A stretch of DNA of 64,000 nt. It comes from Puffinus mauretanicus (Eukaryota > Chordata > Aves > Procellariiformes > Procellariidae). The translations under genes were made by a program, and so were the position numbers. The stretch spans positions 992,001 through 1,056,000 of the forward strand of contig JAJKFH010003599.1 in assembly GCA_023333565.1 (NCBI GenBank), in the 5' to 3' direction. Positions 57,406-64,000 of the stretch are shown here, piece after piece; within the stretch, counting starts at the first letter, position 1, and every line of letters starts with the position of its first letter. The notes under the pieces were generated by a model. It worked only from the letters and a program-made list of their open reading frames with translations. It did not search any database and had not been told where the DNA came from.

Positions 57406-57480
57406 CAATGCTGCTGATAATAAACACAGAAGTGAAAAGAAAGAGCAAATCTTCATCTTCTACCAAGGATCTGATGATGG
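57406..57480 (+). other. Possible 75-nt cassette exon
   Basis: A long pyrimidine tract (about 57370-57403) ends in TTAG at 57402-57405. Seventy-five bases later comes GG|GTTAGT, an acceptable donor. The length is a multiple of three, and two of three frames are open: one reads MLLIINTEVKRKSKSSSSTK, the other NAADNKHRSEKKEQ. I recognise neither. No neighbouring exon was found, so it would have to belong to a transcript extending beyond this region. It could equally be a chance acceptor/donor pair. Confidence 0.18.
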
Positions 57481-57484
57481 GTTA

Positions 57485-60015
57485 GTCAGAGAGCTGCTGG
57501 CTTGAATTTGTATATTAGGTGTAAGGAATTGATGCTGGAGTGTTGGTTTTCTGTTCTAAAATACAATTGTTCTTTAATAATTCCTAGCATCTTGAGAACA
57601 AGAGGGCAGGACTAGTCATGTTTTCTTATGGTTCACCATTTCCTGAATCCTGAACTTCTCATTAGGATGAAGCACATCCTAACGTAGCAAAATTTTCTCT
57701 CTATGTGTAGCCATATAACAGTTTGTTGGAGCAGAGTTCATATAGTCATGGACATAAACACTCTATAGTTCAATACCTGTGTTTTACAGTATCTAAACTG
57801 CACTGATAATGGAGCCCACAGAGTCTGCAAAGAAGATGGGAGGAGAGCTCAGCAACACGGTGAGGTGAAGAGCCAGTTGTTTCAAAGAGCAGATTGGAGA
57901 CTCTTTCCCTTGTGACTCAGGCCTGCTGTTAGAAGGCAGAAAGAATACAAGAAATAAATCAAATCATCGGCATCGTAATGCCAAGGAAATGTCCAGAGGA
58001 ATAAGAAATAAGGGAGATACATTCATCTGTTTAAATAGGATTTGGTCAGAAAAAGTCTACAGATTTCCAATGCAAAACTATAGATACCCAATGCAAAAGT
58101 TACCTCCATCTCAACACATGACAGTGAGAGCCAGAAATCTGCCAAAGGCACAGAGATCAAATACCTTCAAAAGCAAATTTCTCAGAGAAAATACTATGTG
58201 TTAGATATACTGAATTTGTAACAAGTGCCATAGCAGAGAGCTCCACAGGCTCTTAGGTCACCCAGAGAAAAAGGAGAGGGAAATATCTGGACAGTGCACA
58301 CAGAATGAATCTGGAGCATCTCTCAAGGCAGCAGGATCTCCAAGGTAGCTGCAGAAGCCCTCCGTCAAACAGCACATAAAGGCAACTGTGGCATTTAACC
58401 ACTATGAGGACAGAGAGAGGGCAACCCAGGGCAGACAGGGATGATGGATCCATGCTTGCTTGTGTCATGGTGGTGGAGGAAGGACGCTGGTTCAGCCCAA
58501 GAAAATCATAATCAGAGAGCAGGATGACAATCACGATAATTCCAGACTCCTGCAACATCTCCCTTTTGCCATCTCCCATGGATGTCAAAGCAGCCCGTGC
58601 ACAGTACGACAGAGCTGCCAGGGCAGCTTCTAAAAAACTGTTATGGACTGCAAGGTCTATGTTTGGTGTTGTTCTATCTTCTTATATTTTCTTCTTATCA
58701 AATTTTCTGTGCATTGTCCTCAGTCTTGTTTGAAGTTCTGCTGTGAAGTCACCCTCCATGGGCTTTTCCCCCCTCACCACTCCTACTCGCAGGAGTACCG
58801 CCAATAATAAGCATTGTTAACACTGCCAATATTAATCATAGGTTAAAACCGCTTAGCAAATTTTAAATAATTAGCACAGGCTAAAACCTATGTCCAAGCA
58901 CATGTGTAGTCTCATTCACTACACATTGATTTACACCTATGATAAAGGAGAGAAACACGAGCAGAACTGTAAGGGAACAGCATTTCTTGTCCAGGAAAGC
59001 ATTCAGGATTTCAAGGACTATTAATGACAAACCAGAATGAACTCAAAGGAACTTCACATTTTCTGCAAAAACAGAATTTCCCAGGGAGGCAATGTTACTG
59101 GGTGAAAGGGAGGGTGTCGTGCAAATTTCCATAACAATTGCTCCATATTTGGTATTTTTTAAAACAAAAGGTGGTTTCAAAATGTATTTTCACAACAAAA
59201 CATTAAAAGACAGGATATTCTCTCAATGAACGCCTGTTTTTTCAAAAAAATGTATGTCTCTGATAAAAGTATTTTACCAGAAAAATATTCAAACAGGTCT
59301 AGCCAGGAGAATTTTTTATAACTGTGAAACAAACTTGAATGAATTTAAATTTTGCCAAGAGTCACTACATAGTTTATATCTTACTTAAGGCATCTAAATA
59401 GTATTTAGCTAGAGATAAGAGAAGTAGAAGGAAGTTCGGTTTTTTCCCTGTGTTCATTAGATTAATTTATTATATATCTTCTCTTACTCAGTATAGCAAA
59501 TGTAGGCTTGTGGGGGAGTATACACTCAGACATACGTAAAACTTAGGAGCGTGTTTAACCTAAAGGACAATGCTGGCACGGAAACAGATGGTCCAAAACT
59601 CGCTATGAATAAGTGGACGACAGACAGTTTCCACCTCCTGCATCAGAGAGGCTCTGGAGCAACCTTCCAGGAGGAAGGTGAGGGAAGGAAATCTATCCAG
59701 TGAAGTGATACATTTATAAAAGAGATGGTATGACTTCTTTGCCTGTGATAGAAGAGAGCTGGACGCAAGGATTTTTACACAAAGCAAGGTGATGAACACA
59801 TCAGTTAAACCTGAATGATGGCTTTTGTTTATTACAGCCTTCGGAGTGCTTTCCCGTTATCTATCACTGCTTCCAGCAAATCCTTGTAAAAAAAATTAGC
59901 TCAGACATATTAAATGTGGGAGGAGAGGAAAAGACGGCGCAGGGCGGGAAATGTGCACGCACTCTGACTGAATGCTGCACTCTTAGCTCCAAACCACCTG
60001 AAGCAAAAAAAAAAA
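57485..60015. other. Gene-free stretch, no recognised gene
   Basis: A 21-bp diverged tandem duplication is at 58058-58099. The rest is AT-rich unique DNA with no exon I can support. Confidence 0.55.
58058..58099. repeat. 21-bp tandem duplication, diverged
   Basis: 58058-58078 and 58079-58099 align without gaps at 17 of 21 positions and share the block 'ccaatgcaaaa'. Confidence 0.75.
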
Positions 60016-60019
60016 ATCA

Positions 60020-60245
60020 ACCTGTTAATGTGGCGGTATGACCCATGGGATGGAGTGCTGGCCTCGCTCCAAGGAGAGCAGGGTGCAGCCCTGCTCTTGG
60101 CGTGCCGGACGACCTTCACCAAATCCTTTTATCTCCTGAGGTTGCCCATCAGCAGTGATCGTCAGTGTTGGTGATTACAACCCCCTTCCTCAAGGGCTTT
60201 GAGATCTACACATTTAAATTACTGTATGAAATAGATATCACTTTG
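60020..60245 (+). mobile_element. MIR-like SINE, nearly full length
   Basis: The order of blocks is that of MIR. A tRNA-like head comes first ('tgtggcggtatgacccatgg', 'gatggagtgctggcctcgct', about 60029-60070), then 'gacgaccttcaccaaatcc' (about 60107), 'tttatctcctgaggttgccc' and 'acccccttcctcaagggctt' (about 60181). The tail is 'tgagatctacacatttaaat'. MIR consensus themes are 'gagcactggcctgggagtca', 'tgtgaccttgggcaagtcac', 'cctcatagggttgttgtgag'. It is one of the longer MIR-like copies here and is clearly ancient. Confidence 0.65.
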
Positions 60246-60405
60246 CCACAGATTTAGTGACAGGAGATTTCATTGTAAACTTTATCCAGTACAATACTGT
60301 ATACTCTTATATCTACATGGACAACAGGACCTTGGGGTATGTTTTTAAAAAACGTTTAAGAAGTAAACACTTAAAATGCCTTTTTAAATATCAGCCTTAG
60401 CAATT

Positions 60406-60421
60406 AAAAAAAAAAAAAAAA
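60406..60421. repeat. Poly(A) run of 16
   Basis: Sixteen consecutive A residues about 160 bp downstream of the MIR-like element. There is no direct evidence they belong together, since MIR does not end in poly(A). Confidence 0.85.
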
Positions 60422-60424
60422 GGA

Positions 60425-61785
60425 AATTGTAATCTAAATTAAAGCAAAATTGCTCAGGAATTCTGAAGTTTAAGTGCGAAGAGGTGTTCACAGAAAAATG
60501 GCAAAATAGTTTGTCTTAGATTTTTAGGTCGCTACCAATTTGCTACAAATAGTTTTGAGGATGTGCTGGCCAGCACTGGGTGTAAGACCCCCCAATGCCC
60601 CCTGAATAGAGGAAGCTTTATTTTCAGTTGACTCTGCTCTGATTTAGCACCCAAGAGAAAACTCATGATGGTAGTTCACCTTACTTCATTTTTCTTTAAT
60701 GGGCTACCAAGAGCACATAGCTAAACACAAAGCCAAATGGTAAGATTTCTAGACTGACATTAAGTGTCACGCGATATAGACAAGGTACTACAACTTCTGT
60801 CTCCGGGCATTTCCTTTGTACGTTTTCTCTCTCAATCTCATCCAGATACCCTCGCCCCAGACTGAGAGCAAGGTGTAGCTACCTGCCAGAGTTAGAAGAT
60901 AATCACACAGAGAACATCGGGGCTAGTCACGCTTCCCAGGGAAAGCGGACCCATTAAAACTGCCTAATTTTGTAAAGGCCGTGGTGGTGGTTGGGATTAT
61001 TGCTCTTTATGTGGCTTACTTTACCATTTAGCTTACCTTTTTTCCCATACGTTTAGGACTGAGATTGTACTCACTGCAATGGGCTTTGTTTTGTAGGAAT
61101 GCAAGGGCTCTGTTACTTACTAAAAATAAAGCTGACCTGGCACTACTGGTGAGCATATTAATCACCAAAATTTGTTTTGGCACATACTTTGCTTTTGGGA
61201 CTAGGAAAACATGGTGTGAGTTTGACTTTGTTTCACTGCATTACTGAATGACTGCATTTCTTTTCGGTAGGTTTTATTTCAACCAAATTCTTTTCGCAAA
61301 ACTGCTTTTGTTTTAAAGCTTCTTTCTTTTTGTTGAAGAAACAATAAAATGATTAAAAGAAACTCTCAAACCCAGAATAAAATGTTTCGAGTGAGGTCAT
61401 ATGAAATATATTTTTAATATAGTTCTCTTTGAGTTGTTTTTTTATTTTTTGAATGACAAATGAATCCAGCAGCGGTCAGTCGTAAGACTCTCCTCCCACT
61501 CTCTGCATGGTACTGCAATCGGATGCAATCAGACCTGTGGCATTTTATACCCGCTTCTGTTTGAACAAATACAATTAAAGGGCAAAGTAAGATACAAGGC
61601 AATGGCGTATCAGGCTTTTTGGCTTTGAGGGTGATATCTGTGCACTGCCTATACAATTTAGGCAGGAGTCCAGCAGCCAGAGTTGACACAGCTGGCCTCT
61701 AGAGGTAGTCTTGCTTTTCCATAGTTAAACTACGATAAGGTCTATATGGCTAAACCTATGCAGAGGCTGAAACAGATTATCACGG
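60425..61785. other. Gene-free stretch, no recognised gene
   Basis: AT-rich unique DNA. No exon, repeat family or regulatory grouping that I can defend. Confidence 0.5.
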
Positions 61786-61789
61786 AGTA

Positions 61790-62420
61790 TTTGGGAATTA
61801 TAGCCGACATCAGTGTAATTCCTGCTATTTGCTGCACTGAGTAGATTTAGATACAGCTGAGAACACGGGTTGGCATTATTCCCTGCCTGGGAATTTCCTA
61901 TTTGTTTGTCTCTTTTACGCCCTCAGAGAGAGCCTAGAGCATATTAAGAGGTTTAATAGATACCAGCAATAACAGGTTACATTTATAATAGTTTACAGGT
62001 TCTAAACAAGCTTCCGCCAGTAAATTCCATCAATTGGTCCTAATGTCCTAAAGCAAAATTCACTGTCTAAAACACAATGTTTGATTTTTTCTTGTGCTCT
62101 TCGTGGACTTGTTTCAACTTCTGGCCTTTGCTTTTAAAAAAGAGACCGTGTGTATGGTGGAAAATGCACCAGAGGACGTCGGTTGACATGAAAGAGCTAC
62201 ATCATCTTGAGCGGCAGACATGCAACTTCCTTCGTAAAATACGTGAGTAATTATGTGGCATAATTACATGGTCTATCCAGGTAATTGCATGTGAAATTGA
62301 GCATGGTGTCATGTGCTAATGAGGTTTACAGCTACACTTAAATTTTTGTGTGTATGATTGCATTGATTGATTGAGATATTTTAAATCTGCTCTTAATAGT
62401 AAGGGTTATTCAATTGTCTG
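61790..62420. promoter_or_regulatory. Candidate conserved non-coding element
   Basis: A repeat-free, AT-rich stretch with a dense group of homeodomain/POU-like cores: GTAATTATG, CATAATTAC (62247-62267), GTAATTGCAT (62281-62290), 'gctaatgagg' (62313-62322) and 'ttgattgattgaga' (about 62364-62377). No open frame crosses it. The texture resembles vertebrate developmental enhancers, but without an alignment this is only an impression. Confidence 0.33.
62247..62267. repeat. Perfect inverted repeat of homeodomain sites
   Basis: gtaattatg (62247-62255) and cataattac (62259-62267) are exact reverse complements around tgg. The arrangement presents two TAATTA-type sites facing each other, as bound by homeodomain dimers. 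Confidence 0.9.
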
Positions 62421-62424
62421 GTCT

Positions 62425-63595
62425 AAACTACTCCCAGCAGGGTGAAAGTCTACCATCGCAGAGGTTTAGCACAAGGCCTTTTCACCACTGGTATTTTTCA
62501 AGCAGAAATTAAATGTGAGCTCTTTCTCCTCCCACTGTTGGTCCAGTTACTCTGTAAAAAGCCGCCTAGCAATGATCCATTTCTCTTGTGCCAGTGGAAA
62601 TCAGGAATAAACAGGAGAAATCAGGAAAATCGCTGAGGTCTTGCTACTGCTGTCATGTGTCAATAGGCTGTGTACAGAATGGTAGATAAAGCGTGTCATG
62701 TACAAGCTGGGTGTTTAGTGCTGACATATCAGAGTGATATACAGATGGTTATCCTATTGCCTCAGGGAGGGAGCAGGAGGAAGGCCTGGTAGACCTGCCT
62801 GGGTATGGTTTTGTTCCTCAGGGTGATGGAGGGTATGTCCAGCACCTCTCAGAAAGCTGCTGCCCGTGTCATTTCGGTATATTGTGGAGCCCCCAAGGGT
62901 CGGTTTGAGGCCAGGTACTCTGCATAAATCCTGCAGAAGCCACTGTCCCCAAAGAACCTGCAGCGTACCCTGCTTCCCGCTGGTAGGACCAACCTGCAAC
63001 AACCACCAGGTCCCAGGGGCCTTCCCCCCTACAGCAGCCCCCAGGCAGGAGCTGCACCACCACCCATGCCTAACAGCAGTCCTCCTCCACGCTCTCTTCC
63101 CTCCTGTCCTGTACACTCTGTTATCAAGTACTGGAAAGCAGGGGAGGGTCCACAGCAACGGCAATGGCTGGCCAAGTGACCCTTCTGCCCTAGGTGTTAC
63201 CCCTGCGATCCCATCATCATCACCCTCTGTGGATAGGGTAAGCCAGAAAAGTCCAGGAGAGTAGGTGGAGGGAGGTGTGCCTGACCAAGGAAATTAGAGA
63301 TGTATTAAATGCTCGTTTACAAAGGAAGGTGAGATCATACCGGAACGCAGCACCTGGCCTTTCTTGCAAGTTTATAATATTGACACCTGCTAACATTAAA
63401 AAAATACTCCATCAGGAACATTATTTCACCCACACTGCCTCACAGTGTCTTTCCTTTCACTGAAAAGGATATATTAGCACCAAAATCTTCTGCTGCTGTT
63501 TTCCCACTGGCTACAGCAATACTGGAATCAAGCCTAAATGTGAACATAATTGAGAACTCTTTTGAATAAAATTATCTCATTCAGACATACTGGTT
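62425..63595. other. Gene-free stretch, no recognised gene
   Basis: The GC-richer part (62750-63260) has overlapping frames of 130-136 codons on both strands with Pro/Arg/Ser-rich translations and no known domain. They look like chance frames. Confidence 0.5.
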
Positions 63596-63599
63596 CTAG

Positions 63600-63850
63600 G
63601 AAGTCAGGCTAATGCAATCATTACAGTAGGAGTCTAGAAGTCCAGGGCTGCTTACTTCTACCCCTGATTTGCCTACTGACTTGTTTTATGACTTTAGAAA
63701 CAACTTAACTTTTCTGTGATTCATCTCCTTCAGCTGGAAGATGGCTACGATAATGTTTGATTATTTCAATTAAGTCTTGAGTGGTTTAAAAGGGATTAAT
63801 TAACCTCCATCAGACAACTTTGAAAGGTACTAATGCATAGTGTTAATAAT
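63600..63850 (+). mobile_element. MIR-like SINE remnant
   Basis: 'ggagtctagaagtccagggc' (about 63630) is followed by 'cctactgacttgttttatga' (about 63672), 'ctttagaaacaacttaactt' (about 63692), 'ctgtgattcatctccttcag' (about 63715) and 'tggaagatggctacgataat' (about 63736). These track MIR blocks in order: 'ggagtcagactgcctgggtt', 'gccacttactagctgtgtga', 'ccttgggcaagtcacttaac', 'ctgtgcctcagtttcctcat', 'ctgtaaaatggggataata'. This is the clearest MIR match in the window. Confidence 0.7.
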
Positions 63851-64000
63851 ACTATAATACGCCTAAGAATGAGGAGGGGGGAGGACGCTTTACAAGAAGT
63901 TGCAGAGCTTTAAGCTTAAAGGCAGTGTAAATAGGAAGGACAGACAGTATTTTTATGAGTGGGAATAGGGAAGCTACTGAGCCATCTAGTCCATTCTTGA

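Overview
This window looks like nuclear DNA from a bird. The evidence is the transposable-element signature: two CR1 LINE 3' ends, one carrying the octamer-type CR1 tail; two solo LTRs of the type widespread in Neoaves; and a thin background of very old amniote SINE and MITE remnants. Nothing suggests a prokaryote: there are no operon-like ORFs, ribosome-binding sites, tRNA or rRNA genes, CRISPR arrays or insertion sequences. I recognise no conserved protein-coding exon. The longest open frames lie in GC-rich DNA or inside the LTRs and look like chance frames. The window is best read as intergenic or intronic sequence with regulatory content.

Layout. 1-7 kb is plain non-coding DNA. At 7.07-7.26 kb there is a compact promoter-like stretch: a CCAAT box, a near-palindromic RFX X-box, a TATA box, and a strong splice-donor sequence downstream. 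7.3-14.1 kb is plain. 14.16-14.64 kb is a CpG-rich block with a good CTCF-core match, a GGCAGC tandem repeat and an inserted CR1 3' end. Just downstream is a good splice-acceptor sequence and a 77-residue ORF with an N-terminal membrane segment, which is the only coding candidate I would test. A 551-bp solo LTR with 4-bp target-site duplications lies at 15.46-16.01 kb. A second LTR of about 841 bp lies at 25.40-26.24 kb; it has a different 5' part but a clearly related 3' end.

16-34 kb is otherwise gene-free, with several small tandem repeats and a 45-bp perfect alternating purine/pyrimidine tract. Around 33.7-34.0 kb there is a TATA box followed by a 16-bp CpG-containing palindrome in a short GC-rich island. 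34.9-36.3 kb has the look of a developmental conserved non-coding element. It is AT-rich, carries POU/homeodomain-type motifs, and has three perfect inverted repeats within about 250 bp. A GC-rich block follows at 36.4-37.1 kb. 37-50 kb is gene-free with MIR-like SINE relics, a CR1 on the minus strand and a diverged 44-bp tandem duplication. 50.2-50.65 kb is a strong CpG island with a KLF/EGR-like motif arrayed in a 22-bp minisatellite. 50.7-64 kb holds more ancient repeats, a perfect 13-bp-stem inverted repeat at 55.5 kb, a possible 75-nt cassette exon at 57.4 kb, two further MIR-like SINEs, and a second CNE-like block at 61.8-62.4 kb.

No gene interplay can be described because no gene is established. 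The three most promising leads are the CpG-island/CTCF/microprotein-ORF unit at 14.2-15.0 kb, the X-box promoter-like site at 7.1 kb, and the inverted-repeat cluster at 36.06-36.30 kb. All need alignment or RNA evidence that I could not obtain here.
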